Source: Pirellulales bacterium (GTDB lineage Bacteria > Planctomycetota > Planctomycetia > Pirellulales > JAEUIK01). Taken from it: a stretch of 64,000 nt of DNA. The notes below the pieces were generated by a model. The model ran no database searches. It was not told the origin of the DNA and saw only the letters and a list, made by a program, of their open reading frames with translations. Position numbers and translations under genes: made by a program. The DNA is taken from NCBI GenBank assembly GCA_019636335.1, contig JAHBXR010000021.1:61513-125512 (forward strand), given 5' to 3'. The first letter of the stretch is position 1; each line of letters begins with the position of its first letter. This document shows, piece by piece, positions 1-9,397 of the stretch.

Positions 1-1
1 G

Positions 2-985
2 CTGGCGCGGCAGAAGCATCTCGACGAGGTATTCGTCTGGGACCGGCGCGACATTCGCGGTTTGCCGCAGTTCGTGCGACGTCTGCGCGAAGGTGGATGG
101 GACGCGGCCATCGATTTCCAAGGGCTGCTGCGGAGTGGCCTCTTTACGTGGGTTTCCGGGGCACGACGACGGATCGGCTACACGCCGTCGAAAGAAGGAG
201 CCCACCTTTTTTATACCGAGCGCTTGCCGCTCGACATGTCGCGGTACCACGCCGTCGAGCGACACTTGCAGCTCGCAAGACTGCTGAACGCCGAGTTGAC
301 CTGCGTGCCGATCGAGCGTCCCTATCTCGACGGCGGGCATGTCGCGGCGCGACGCGATTCGCCGCCGATCTTTCCGCTGTTTCCCAGCGAGAAGGATGAA
401 GCCTCGGTCGACGCATGGCTGGCGCGACACCAGTTCGATCCCGCGCGCGAGCGCCTGATCGTGCTGAACCCCGACTGCCGCAAGGCCGCCAATCGCTGGC
501 CGACGGAGCGCTTTGCCGAAGTCGCCCGGCTCTTGAAGCAACAGCCGCATTTGCGCGTTGTGCTCTGCGGCGGACCGGCGAGCCGGGAACTGTGCGACGA
601 GATCGATCGCCTGGCCGGAGGAGGCCTCTGGCGTGCCGATGGCCAGTTCGGTCTGCTGGCTTCGACCGCGCTCATCGCACGGTCCGCCGTGATGCTCACG
701 GGAGACACGGGGCCGATGCACCTCGCGGTGGCCGTGGGCACGCTCGTCGTCGCCTTGTTCGGGCCGGCCAGTCCACGTCTCACGGGTCCGTATGCCAGCG
801 ATGCGATCGTGCTGAATGAACAGCTCTCTTGCGCGCCCTGTTTTGGCCGGCGCTGCCACCTGGGCTTCGATCGCCCCCCCTGCATGGAAGGCATCGCGGC
901 GACGGCCACGGTCGAGGCCGTACGGCGGCAACTAGCCTTGTTCGAATCGGGGTTAGGCAGGAAATTCGCGAGGAAGTCGGCATGA
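2..985 (+). CDS. Glycosyltransferase family 9 (heptosyltransferase-like), 5' partial
   Basis: The reading frame is open from the left edge, so the N-terminus lies outside the window. The visible part matches the C-terminal half of GT9 enzymes, which transfer ADP-heptose or related sugars in lipopolysaccharide core assembly. The best signal is the nucleotide-sugar motif TGDTGPMHLAVAVG near nt 700-740, followed by VALFGPASPRLTGPY. A Cys-rich stretch near the end (SCAPCFGRRCHLG) is common in this family. The stop codon overlaps the ATG of the next gene (ATGA), so the two are probably translationally coupled. The exact acceptor sugar cannot be told from the sequence. Confidence 0.85.
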   Translation: MARQKHLDEVFVWDRRDIRGLPQFVRRLREGGWDAAIDFQGLLRSGLFTWVSGARRRIGYTPSKEGAHLFYTERLPLDMSRYHAVERHLQLARLLNAELTCVPIERPYLDGGHVAARRDSPPIFPLFPSEKDEASVDAWLARHQFDPARERLIVLNPDCRKAANRWPTERFAEVARLLKQQPHLRVVLCGGPASRELCDEIDRLAGGGLWRADGQFGLLASTALIARSAVMLTGDTGPMHLAVAVGTLVVALFGPASPRLTGPYASDAIVLNEQLSCAPCFGRRCHLGFDRPPCMEGIAATATVEAVRRQLALFESGLGRKFARKSA

Positions 986-1941
986 AGACGACGGAATCGG
1001 CCAATCGCAAAACTCGCCGCCGCGATGTGCCCGCGGCGCAGCCCATCGGAGCGATTCCGTGGGCGCGACTCCGCACTCGTGGCGTCTGGATTCCGGCCGC
1101 CGTCGCTCTATTATTACTCTCCTCCGTCGTCTGGAGTGGCTCGCAACGTACCCCGCTGGGCCCGGCCGAGGGGCTCGAGCTATCGCCGCCGGCCGCCACG
1201 AATACCGAGACCGCGACGGCGCCATCGTCGGGCTCAGGGCTGCTGGTCACCAGCTACAACATCCACGGTGGCAAAGGTACCGATCGCGTGCGCGATCTGA
1301 GCCGCATTGCCGACAACCTGCGCGGGGCACAGCTCATCGGACTTAACGAGTTGCACCGCTTGAACCCCTTCAGCTCGTCGAACCAGGCAGAGCAACTGGG
1401 GGCGATGCTCGACATGCCCTGGCTCTTCGCGCCGACCGAACAAAAGTGGTGGTATCACGATTTCGGCAATGGACTACTTACGTCGTTGTCGGTCGATTAC
1501 TGGCAGCGGATCCCCCTTTCGCGCAACTATGGCAAAAGCTTTCGCAACGTGGTGCTGACGGCGGTGCAGTACCGCGGCCGTACGATTCAGGTGCTCGTGA
1601 CCCATCTGGACCGCAGCGACGATCGCGAGCGCAGGGCGCAGGTTCGGGCCGTGGGCGACCTCTTCGCGAGCCTCGACGAGCCGGCGATCTTGATGGGCGA
1701 TTTGAACTCCGACGCGACCGAGCCCCAGATCCAACGCTTGATGGCCAAGCCGGGGGTCGAATCTCCGTTGCACGTCGCGCAGGGGGAGCAGGCCCCGCGC
1801 ACGATCGATTGGATCTTTACGCGGGGTCTCGTCACGCTCGACGCCGGTCTCGAGCAGAGCGTGGCGTCGGATCATCCGCGCGTCTGGGCACGACTTGAGC
1901 TGCCCGAGCGCTCCGCATCGGTGCGATACTCGCGCCACTGA
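982..1941 (+). CDS. Endonuclease/exonuclease/phosphatase (EEP) family protein, membrane-anchored
   Basis: A 319-residue protein with a basic N-terminus and one membrane segment at about residues 34-52, then an EEP (DNase I-like) fold outside the membrane. Family motifs are present in order: TSYNIHGGKG, IGLNELHR (metal-binding Glu), THLDRSDDRERR, LMGDLNSD and the catalytic ASDHPRVW. The ATG at 982 is chosen because it overlaps the stop of the preceding glycosyltransferase. Its substrate may be a phosphodiester or phospholipid-type headgroup; nucleic acid is less likely for an exported protein, but the sequence does not decide this. Confidence 0.85.
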   Translation: MKTTESANRKTRRRDVPAAQPIGAIPWARLRTRGVWIPAAVALLLLSSVVWSGSQRTPLGPAEGLELSPPAATNTETATAPSSGSGLLVTSYNIHGGKGTDRVRDLSRIADNLRGAQLIGLNELHRLNPFSSSNQAEQLGAMLDMPWLFAPTEQKWWYHDFGNGLLTSLSVDYWQRIPLSRNYGKSFRNVVLTAVQYRGRTIQVLVTHLDRSDDRERRAQVRAVGDLFASLDEPAILMGDLNSDATEPQIQRLMAKPGVESPLHVAQGEQAPRTIDWIFTRGLVTLDAGLEQSVASDHPRVWARLELPERSASVRYSRH

Positions 1942-2217
1942 CCAGCGGACGACGCTTCTCGAGCAACCTCTTTTCGCATCTCGCGTCCTGCCGGTGGGCG
2001 TCTCTTGTCGGCGATTCCGCAAGGGACGGCATCGTTCCGTCCTAGCCCCGCGACGGCACTGCTAGCATGCACCGCGTGCGGCTGAGTTTGCAGATTTTGT
2101 GGATTTTGCGGCGTGTTTGGGTCGAAATCTCACGTGATCGGCGCGCTGCGCGTCGACCGAGGGGGTCGCTGCGCAGAGACTTCGCGATCCGTAAAAACTG
2201 GCCAAGGTGGGCACACG

Positions 2218-3276
2218 ATGCCGTCGCAAGAGAATCCGTTTCGCATCATTGACGCACCGCCGCGCCCCGAGCAGTCGTCGCGAGGCGGACCCCACTTCAA
2301 GCTACCGATCGTCGACAGTCTCGCCTCGACGATGCCCCCGGCGGCGAAGCCGGCGACCGCGCCACCTCCCGAAACGGCGCCGATCCGCGAGTCGGATTCG
2401 CTGTTGGCCCACGTGACGTCGCGCGCCATGGCGGCGGGCATGAACCTGCTGCTGGGCAGCTTTCCGGCCACCGTGCGCATCGAGACGACCAGCCGCTGCA
2501 ACGCGGCGTGTACGTTCTGTCCTCGCGACACGATGAATCGTCCCAAGGAGACCATGGACGACGAGTTGTTCGAGAAGATCGTCCGCGAATGCGCCGCGGC
2601 GAAGTGCAAGCTGCTGCACCTGCACAATTTTGGCGAGCCGCTGCTCGACAAGGCCTTGCCCGACCGGATCGCGCTGGCGAAGAAGCTGGGCATTCGACGC
2701 GTAAAGCTCTTCTCGAACGGTTCTCTGTTGAAAGACGAGACGGCTCGACGGCTGCTCCACTCGGGGCTCGACGAGATCAAGATCTCGATCGACGGCGCCA
2801 GCGCCACCGAGTTCAACGAGTTGCGCATCGGGCTGTCGCACGAGAAGGTGATCGAGAATGTCCGCCGCTTCAAGGCGATGCGCGACGCCGCCGATCTGCA
2901 GGGGAGTCTCCGCATCATCGCCACCTGCACGCAAACCTCGAACCGCGAAGAAACCGATCAGTTGCTCTCGAACATGGTCGATCGCATCGACTATACGCGG
3001 TTGCACAACTGGGCCGGAGCGCTGGGTAGCCTGGTGAATCGCCGTATCCGCAAGCCCTGCGATCGACTGTGGCGCACGTTCACCGTGCTGGCCAACGGCA
3101 ACGTCTCGATCTGCTGCCGCGACTACGCGGGTCGGGAACTGGTAGGCAACGTTCGCCAACAAACGATTCGCGAGATCTGGCGAAACCATCGCTACTACGA
3201 CCTCCGTCGTCTCCATGCGCAGTCCAAGCAACGGGACATCGACGTCTGCAGCGACTGCTCGAGCAGCTTCTGGTAG
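2218..3276 (+). CDS. Radical SAM protein with SPASM-type C-terminal domain
   Basis: A 352-residue protein. The radical SAM cluster motif CNAACTFC (CxxxCxxC) lies near residues 94-101, and the barrel signatures KLLHLHNFGEPL and IKISIDGAS follow. The C-terminal part has the Cys pattern of a SPASM/Twitch auxiliary cluster (KPCDRLW, ICCRDYAG, DVCSDCSSSFW). Such enzymes use S-adenosylmethionine and FeS clusters to modify peptides or small molecules; the substrate is not evident. The ATG at 2218 is preferred over an upstream in-frame ATG at 2113 because the N-terminal extension reads as noncoding. It stands alone, with no obvious precursor peptide next to it. Confidence 0.88.
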   Translation: MPSQENPFRIIDAPPRPEQSSRGGPHFKLPIVDSLASTMPPAAKPATAPPPETAPIRESDSLLAHVTSRAMAAGMNLLLGSFPATVRIETTSRCNAACTFCPRDTMNRPKETMDDELFEKIVRECAAAKCKLLHLHNFGEPLLDKALPDRIALAKKLGIRRVKLFSNGSLLKDETARRLLHSGLDEIKISIDGASATEFNELRIGLSHEKVIENVRRFKAMRDAADLQGSLRIIATCTQTSNREETDQLLSNMVDRIDYTRLHNWAGALGSLVNRRIRKPCDRLWRTFTVLANGNVSICCRDYAGRELVGNVRQQTIREIWRNHRYYDLRRLHAQSKQRDIDVCSDCSSSFW

Positions 3277-3730
3277 TCCGACTGGTCCGCCCATTCTGAA
3301 GCGGATTCACGCGCGAGCGACTCGTGATGTGTGCGCGCAAACCAGTCAATTTGACTTGGCCGCGCTCATGCTATGACCCAAAAGCGCTCACCTCTCCCCG
3401 GCGTGATGCCCTTTCTGCAGCAAGAAAGCGTGCGATTCTCGCGTCGTTTTCACAGCTTTTGCATCTTCGGTGGCTGCCGCCGGAAGACGGTATAGCATTT
3501 GCTCTTGCGCAGTGACCATTGCCTGCGTCAGGCCGGCAGATCGTTCAATACCCACCAGAGAAACGCGGTTTGATCGTCATAAACCTCCCCTCAGGGTAAA
3601 AAGAGGGTTGATTCCCGAAATCAATCGGATGACTATTGTCGTATAGAACCGCGAAATCAGCCTTTCTCATGGGCATTATTGGGGTCACCTTAGGCCGAGC
3701 AAAAACGGCCTTCTCGGGGGAAAAGGATTG
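3277..3730. other. 454-bp intergenic region upstream of the ELW-repeat gene
   Basis: No convincing gene. Locally AT-richer than its surroundings. It carries a small inverted repeat at 3608-3624 (arms TTGATT/AATCAA around CCCGA), a possible operator. It probably holds the promoter of the downstream exported protein. An AAGGA ribosome-binding sequence lies just before the ATG at 3731. Confidence 0.5.
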
Positions 3731-6700
3731 ATGCTATTTAGCAAACGACGTCGATGCCGCTCCACGCCCAGCCGCGCTTTGGGGCTTGGATTTCGTTCCC
3801 GCCACATTTCTTGCGAGCCGCTCGAAGAGCGCCGGCTGCTGTCGACCTCGCCGGGAAATCCCGAGCAAATCACGCAGGTGGGCAACGAGCTTTTCTTCGT
3901 CGCGCAGTCTCTGCCCACGTTCGAGCGAATGCTGTGGAAGACCGACGGCACCGCGGAGGGCACCGTCATCGTCAAGGACCTGACGCCGACGGTGACCAAC
4001 GCCGAAATCAGCGAGTTGACGAACGTCAACGGCGTGCTCTTTTTCCGCGCGAAGGTTGGCGCCACCGGCTCGGAGTTGTGGAAGACGGATGGGACCGCCA
4101 CCGGAACCGTGATGGTGAAGAACATCCAGGCGGACAACGGGATCTATCCGGGTTCGGAACCTAGCCAACTGACGAACGTCAATGGCATGCTGTACTTCAA
4201 AGCCTTCGACGAGGTTCATGGCACCGAGCTGTGGAAGAGCGACGGCACCGTGGCGGGAACCGTGCGGGTCAAGGACATTCGGCCCGGCACGGATAGCTCG
4301 AGCATCGACGACATGACGAACGTCGGCGGCACGCTGTTCTTTTCGGCCAACAGTGGCGTGCCTGGGCACGAGCTGTGGAAGAGCGACGGCACGGAAACCG
4401 GCACGGTATTGGTGCAAGTGTTCAACGATGGTCAATCGCACGGCCTCGGAAAATTCACGGTCGCTAGTGGCGAGCTGTACTTCGCCGAAACTCGCTGGAC
4501 CGAGGCGGGGGACCGCCTGTGGAAGAGCGATGGCACCGTGGATAATGCCGAAATCATGTTGGCTTCGCAGCCTGAGTATTCCATCCAGGAGTTGGTCGAG
4601 GTCGATGGAATCGTGTACTTCGGCTACGGCCGCGTGCTCACGAATCACACGGATCTTTGGAAGTCGGATGGCACCGCCGTGGGAACCGAGCTCGTCAAGT
4701 TTGGGGTCACGACGATTGCGGGCAGCTCGATCTCGGGGATGACGAATGTCAGTGGCACCCTCTTTTTTTCAGCCCCGGCTCCCTCCAACGGTATTCCCAA
4801 CTACGAGCTCTGGAAGAGCGACGGCACCGAGGCAGGCACGGTCGTCGTCAAGGATATCGCCGTCACGGAAGTCTCTCCGGGCATTATTTCCTCACACCCC
4901 AGAAACCTGGTCAATGTCGGCGGCGTGTTGTACTTCACGGCGAACGACGGCACGCACGGTCGCGAGCTGTGGAAGTCCGATGGCTCCGAAACGGGCACTG
5001 TGATGGTGAAGGACCTGAGCCCGGGAACGACCGGCGATGGTCCTTACGGGCTGACCAACTTCAACGGCACCCTGTTTTTCACGGGGTTCACAGATAATAA
5101 CGCGGGCCTGCGCACGCTATGGAAGACGGACGGCACGGCCGGGGGCACGGTGCTCGTGCGGCCGCCGGGCACGGTGTCGCTGCCCTTTGGCGATGACTTT
5201 AATCGCGCGCCAGGCACTGACCTGGGCATCTACTGGGTCGAGACCGACGGCGATCTCGGCATGACGAACGGCAAAATGGTGTTGTATCAGAACACCGAAT
5301 CGACCGCCGTCTTGAATGGCCTGACGGCAGCCGACGTCACGGTCAGTGGCAACGTCGATCTGAGCGATGCCGAAGCAGGACGTAGCGTCGGCTTCATCAT
5401 CCGCTCGCAAGGTCCCGACGACACGAATGCCTATTGGGGCATCTTCTACAAGTCGGACAGCGGCTACGCGATCCAGATCTATAAGAACATCGGCGGGGCG
5501 ACCACGCCGTTGCGCAGCATCAGTGTCGGCTCGATCTCATCGGGCAATCTGCGCTTCGAAGTCTACGGCTCGACGTTGAACCTTTACTTTGAAAACTTCC
5601 TGGTCACCACGGTAATCGATACCTCGCTGACGGTCGCGGGACGCGTGGGCGTGCGTCAGACGGGGGGCAAGCTGGACAACTTTGCCGCCATCGTCGCGAC
5701 GCCACTCCCTTCGTCCAACGCCGTGCTGCCGTTCGGAGATTCGTTCGACCGCGCGCCTGGTGGCTTCCTCGGCCCCTTCTGGACCGAGCACACCGGCGAC
5801 GCAGGCATCAACAACGACGTGATGACACAGTTTGCCAACGACACCGCGATCGCGACGGTCAATGGCATCTTCGAGGAAAACGTCTCGATCGCCGCCAACA
5901 TCAATGTCTCGACGACGCCAGCGCAATACAGTACAGGCCTGATCGCGCGTTACACGGGACCGGGCGACAGCGATTTCTACATGGCGCGCCTGTTCCACTC
6001 CGATGCGGGCAGCTTCGCCGCACAGATCTGGAAGAACGTAGGGGGGGTCTATACGCCGCTGCGCAGCGTGACCGTGGCAAGCGGACAGGGAGACTTGCGT
6101 TTCAACGTCGTCGGCAATCAGTTGTCGCTGTACTTCAACAATCAATTGGTGACGGGCGTGATCGACAATTCGATCACGGCCCCCGGTGGTGTGGGGGTGC
6201 GCCTGGCAGGCGGCTCTCTCGACAACTTCACAGTCACCGAGTTGGCCCTGCCGCCGGTCTCGAATGCCACGCTCCCCTTTGCCGATGGCTTTAATGGGCC
6301 AAACACGTCTTCCCTCGGCGCCTTCTGGACCGAACGAGTGGGGGATCTCGGCCGGGTAAATAATCAATTGGCGCTCCTCTCGGGCGAAACGTCGGTGGCG
6401 ACCGTGAACGGTCTTTCCCTGACCGACGTGGAGATCTCGGCCGTGGTCACTCCCATCGCCGGCGCGAGTGCCGGCGTCCTGGCACGCTACTCGGGGCCGG
6501 GGGACTCGAATGGCTATCTCGCCCTGCTGCAACGGGTCGGCAGCAACTCCGTCGCCGCCCAGATCTGGAAGAACACGGGTTCCGGCTGGGTGAACATCGC
6601 CCACTCCGAATACACGCCCGTGTCGATCACCAGCACGTCGATACGCTTTGTGCTTCTGGGTAACCAATTGAAGCTGTTCGCCGGCGGCAATCTGTTGTGC

Positions 6701-6796
6701 GACATCATCGACAACGACATCGCCGGTCCCGGTCTGATTGGCGTGCGCATGTCGGGCGGCACGCTCGACAACTTCGTCGCCACCAACGTCTTCTAA
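3731..6796 (+). CDS. Large exported ELWxxDGT-repeat protein with LEPR-XLL-type N-terminus
   Basis: A 1021-residue protein. The basic N-terminus carries CEPLEERRLLS, the LEPR-XLL-like motif found at the start of large planctomycete surface proteins. Residues about 45-480 hold nine repeats built on (E/D/T)LWK(S/T)DGTxxGT, likely a beta-propeller-like array. Residues about 482-1021 are three tandem modules of roughly 180 residues, each opening with LPF(G/A)D and closing with VGVR..GG.LDNF, which resemble LamG/concanavalin-like jelly rolls. No C-terminal membrane anchor is seen. The ATG at 3731 is chosen over a TTG at 3728 because of its better distance to the AAGGA sequence. An adhesin or carbohydrate-binding role is inference. 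Confidence 0.85.
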   Translation: MLFSKRRRCRSTPSRALGLGFRSRHISCEPLEERRLLSTSPGNPEQITQVGNELFFVAQSLPTFERMLWKTDGTAEGTVIVKDLTPTVTNAEISELTNVNGVLFFRAKVGATGSELWKTDGTATGTVMVKNIQADNGIYPGSEPSQLTNVNGMLYFKAFDEVHGTELWKSDGTVAGTVRVKDIRPGTDSSSIDDMTNVGGTLFFSANSGVPGHELWKSDGTETGTVLVQVFNDGQSHGLGKFTVASGELYFAETRWTEAGDRLWKSDGTVDNAEIMLASQPEYSIQELVEVDGIVYFGYGRVLTNHTDLWKSDGTAVGTELVKFGVTTIAGSSISGMTNVSGTLFFSAPAPSNGIPNYELWKSDGTEAGTVVVKDIAVTEVSPGIISSHPRNLVNVGGVLYFTANDGTHGRELWKSDGSETGTVMVKDLSPGTTGDGPYGLTNFNGTLFFTGFTDNNAGLRTLWKTDGTAGGTVLVRPPGTVSLPFGDDFNRAPGTDLGIYWVETDGDLGMTNGKMVLYQNTESTAVLNGLTAADVTVSGNVDLSDAEAGRSVGFIIRSQGPDDTNAYWGIFYKSDSGYAIQIYKNIGGATTPLRSISVGSISSGNLRFEVYGSTLNLYFENFLVTTVIDTSLTVAGRVGVRQTGGKLDNFAAIVATPLPSSNAVLPFGDSFDRAPGGFLGPFWTEHTGDAGINNDVMTQFANDTAIATVNGIFEENVSIAANINVSTTPAQYSTGLIARYTGPGDSDFYMARLFHSDAGSFAAQIWKNVGGVYTPLRSVTVASGQGDLRFNVVGNQLSLYFNNQLVTGVIDNSITAPGGVGVRLAGGSLDNFTVTELALPPVSNATLPFADGFNGPNTSSLGAFWTERVGDLGRVNNQLALLSGETSVATVNGLSLTDVEISAVVTPIAGASAGVLARYSGPGDSNGYLALLQRVGSNSVAAQIWKNTGSGWVNIAHSEYTPVSITSTSIRFVLLGNQLKLFAGGNLLCDIIDNDIAGPGLIGVRMSGGTLDNFVATNVF

Positions 6797-6831
6797 CGGT
6801 TTGCGTCCCCACGACCATCGCGATTCCTTCC

Positions 6832-6871
6832 CGCACGCGAGGTACAAGTTGCCTCGCGTGCGTTTTTTTTT
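6832..6871 (+). terminator. Intrinsic terminator after the ELW-repeat gene
   Basis: A perfect 11-bp stem (CGCACGCGAGG with CCTCGCGTGCG), a 9-nt loop and a run of nine T residues. It lies 36 bp after the stop codon of the repeat protein. Confidence 0.93.
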
Positions 6872-6991
6872 GGCGATGGAGCGGGATGTCTTGGGGTTCG
6901 TCGTCGGGCGTATCGTCTGTTCACTAGCGGGTACGATGCCTGGCAGACGACAATCAGGGTTTTCTCACCGGCAGGCAGGGCTCGCAGAGAG

Positions 6992-7849
6992 GTGGCGGTC
7001 GTGGAACTGGGCGATTGGCGATTGGATACGGTGAGCGGCGGGCGTTTGCGGCTCGACGGGGGAGCGATGTTCGGCATCGTGCCACGCCCGCTGTGGGAGC
7101 AGGTCTCTCCGCCCGACGAACGCCATCGCATACGGATGGCCACCAACTGTCTGTTGGCGCGCAACGGCCGGCATACCGTACTCATCGAGACCGGGCCCGG
7201 CAGTAAACAGAGCGCGCGCGAACGGGACCAGTTGGCGCTCGAGCCAGGCGAGCCGCTGGTCGAGAATCTTGCCGCCTTGGGCGTCTCGGTCGACGAGATC
7301 AACACGGTGATCCTGACGCACCTGCACTTCGATCATAGCGGCGGAGCTACCCGGCGCGACTCGCGAGGCCACATCGTGCCCACGTTTCCGCGGGCCACTT
7401 ATGTCGTGCAGCGAGCCGAATGGGAAGATGCGACCAGTGGCGCGCCCGAGTTGCGCAATGCCTATCCGCAAGAGAACTTCGCGGTGCTGGCCGATGCCGG
7501 ACGCCTGGCACTCGTCGATGGCGATTCGCCGATCGTGCCGGGGATTTCCGCTCTCGTCACGAGCGGACATACCCGGGGACATCAATCGGTATTGATCGAG
7601 ACCTCGGCCGGCACGGCGATTTATCTGGCCGATCTCTGCCCGACCACGCACCATCTGCGAACGTACTGGTGCATGGCCTACGACACGTCGGTGCTCGATA
7701 CACGACGGCGCAAGCCACAGGTCCTGGGCCGAGCCGCCGACGAAGGCTGGCACGTCCTCTGGGGGCACGATCCCGACGTGGCGATCAGTCGCCTGGTGCG
7801 CGACGAGAAACGCGAATTCGCGATCGTCGAGCCGCGACCCGCGGTCTGA
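6992..7849 (+). CDS. MBL-fold metallo-hydrolase
   Basis: A 285-residue metallo-beta-lactamase-fold hydrolase. The zinc motif THLHFDHSGG (HxHxDH) lies at about residues 109-118. A later HTRGHQS supplies the second metal His, YLADLCPT the bridging Asp, and WGHDPD the last His. This layout resembles the quorum-quenching lactonase/glyoxalase II-like branch, but no specific substrate can be named. The GTG start is supported by a GAGAGG sequence just upstream. It is convergent with trxB. Confidence 0.87.
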   Translation: MAVVELGDWRLDTVSGGRLRLDGGAMFGIVPRPLWEQVSPPDERHRIRMATNCLLARNGRHTVLIETGPGSKQSARERDQLALEPGEPLVENLAALGVSVDEINTVILTHLHFDHSGGATRRDSRGHIVPTFPRATYVVQRAEWEDATSGAPELRNAYPQENFAVLADAGRLALVDGDSPIVPGISALVTSGHTRGHQSVLIETSAGTAIYLADLCPTTHHLRTYWCMAYDTSVLDTRRRKPQVLGRAADEGWHVLWGHDPDVAISRLVRDEKREFAIVEPRPAV

Positions 7850-7874
7850 CAACGCCGGCGACACGAGAATTCCG

Positions 7875-8924
7875 TTATTCCAATCCCTTGGCGGCCAGCC
7901 AGCGTTCGGCGTCGAGCGCGGCCATGCAGCCGGTGCCGGCGGCGGTGATAGCCTGGCGATAGTAGTCGTCCGCCACATCTCCCGCGGCGAAGACCCCTTC
8001 AACGCTCGTATAGGTGCGCGGGGGCGATACCCACTTGATGTACTGCTTGTCGTTCATCGCCAGCTTGCCTTTGAGGAAAGCGGTATTGGGCGTGTGGCCG
8101 ATGGCGAGGAACACGCCCGTGGCCTCCAGCTCGCGCGACGAATTGTCGACCGTGCTGCGCAAACGGACGCCGGTCACACCTTGCTTCTCGTTGCCGAGCA
8201 CTTCATCGAGTGCGCTATTCCACTCGATGGCGATCTTTTCGTTCTCGAGGGCCCGGGCGGCCATGATCTTCGAGGCGCGGAGTTCATCGCGGCGGTGTAC
8301 GAGATGTACCCGGCTGGCAAACTTGGCCAGGTAGGTGGCCTCTTCGACGGCGGAGTCCCCCCCGCCGACGACAAAGAGCGGCTTGTTGCGGAAGCGGGGC
8401 AGGGCACCGTCACAGACAGCACAGGCACTGACGCCATGATTCTTGTAGCGATCCTCCGAGGGCAGGCCCAAATAATTCGCGCGGGCACCAGTGGCGATGA
8501 TCACCGTGAGGGCTTCGGTCACCTCGCCGCTCGAGGCCGTCAGGCGGAAGGGGTGGCGATCGAAATCGACGTCGACGATATCGTCGGTGACGATCCGGGT
8601 ACCGAAGTTCGTGGCCTGCTGGCGCATGAGCTCCATGAGCTCGGGACCGCTGACGCCCTCCTTCTGGTGCGGGGCCATGATGCCACGCCGGTCGGCCGCG
8701 ATCGAGTGATCGAGATAAGCGCTTAAATCGCCGGCTGGAAAGCCAGGATAATTCTCGACCTCGGTCGTCAGCGCAAGCTGCCCCAGCGGGAGCGTGCCCG
8801 CGATGCGGTTGGCCTCGGTAATGGCACCCTCGAAGACGAGGGGCTTCAGCGCTGCACGAGCTGCATAGATGGCGGCCGTCCAACCCGACGGTCCGCTGCC
8901 GATGATGACCACTTTCTCTGTCAC
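7875..8924 (-). CDS. trxB: Thioredoxin reductase
   Basis: A 349-residue FAD/NADPH disulfide reductase that reduces thioredoxin in the cytoplasm. It shows the FAD-binding VIIGSGPSGWTAAIYAA at the N-terminus, the redox-active CAVC (SACAVCDGALP), the NADPH-binding VVGGGDSAVEEA and the C-terminal FAD motif VFAAGDVAD. It is slightly longer than typical TrxB (about 315-320 residues). A GTG at 8924 is chosen because AAAGGG lies about 9 nt upstream; an ATG at 8948 is possible. It is transcribed divergently from the aldehyde dehydrogenase gene. Confidence 0.93.
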   Translation of the reverse strand: MTEKVVIIGSGPSGWTAAIYAARAALKPLVFEGAITEANRIAGTLPLGQLALTTEVENYPGFPAGDLSAYLDHSIAADRRGIMAPHQKEGVSGPELMELMRQQATNFGTRIVTDDIVDVDFDRHPFRLTASSGEVTEALTVIIATGARANYLGLPSEDRYKNHGVSACAVCDGALPRFRNKPLFVVGGGDSAVEEATYLAKFASRVHLVHRRDELRASKIMAARALENEKIAIEWNSALDEVLGNEKQGVTGVRLRSTVDNSSRELEATGVFLAIGHTPNTAFLKGKLAMNDKQYIKWVSPPRTYTSVEGVFAAGDVADDYYRQAITAAGTGCMAALDAERWLAAKGLE

Positions 8925-9397
8925 GAGAGCGAGCCCTTTCCATGACATCGCCGATACCGGACCGGCTGTGCTTCACCATGTCGCACGGCGGTGCTCGGTT
9001 AGGAACTGGCAAATTATAGGGATTGGTCCGCGCCCGTCTATGAGCCAGCGAGTGTGCGACGGGGACCTTGCAGCACGAGGCGCGGCGCCCTAGGCGTCCG
9101 CGTCGGCGGGCAAAGTCTGCTTGGGGCGTCTCCCGATTCTGGCAGTGGCCCACGCAAGGCGGGTTTTCCTCCGGCGCAAGTGCTGGCCGGGGCAGTGCTT
9201 TCGGACCTTCGATTTGTGGCTTGCCCCAATTCGTGGGAAACGTATGGTTCCCATGGTAGCCGGGAGAGTCCGGCCGCTCGTAACCGACTTCCAGCGATCG
9301 TGTTGCGTACGGAGTAAAGAGGCTTGCCAAGACGCCACCGATTCGCGCTGTGCCGTGGACGGGGCATGCTCTCGCGGAAATCGAGCAAAGGAAGCAC
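8925..9397. other. 473-bp divergent intergenic region between trxB and an ALDH gene
   Basis: No supported gene; long frames here are antisense or off-frame. It should carry both divergent promoters. I see only a weak GGGAA/TTCCC hairpin near 9237 and no clear operator. Confidence 0.4.

Noticed and set aside
1832..2072. Short minus-strand frames between the EEP and radical SAM genes
   Set aside because: They overlap the end of the EEP gene, are Arg-rich shadows and have no family signal.
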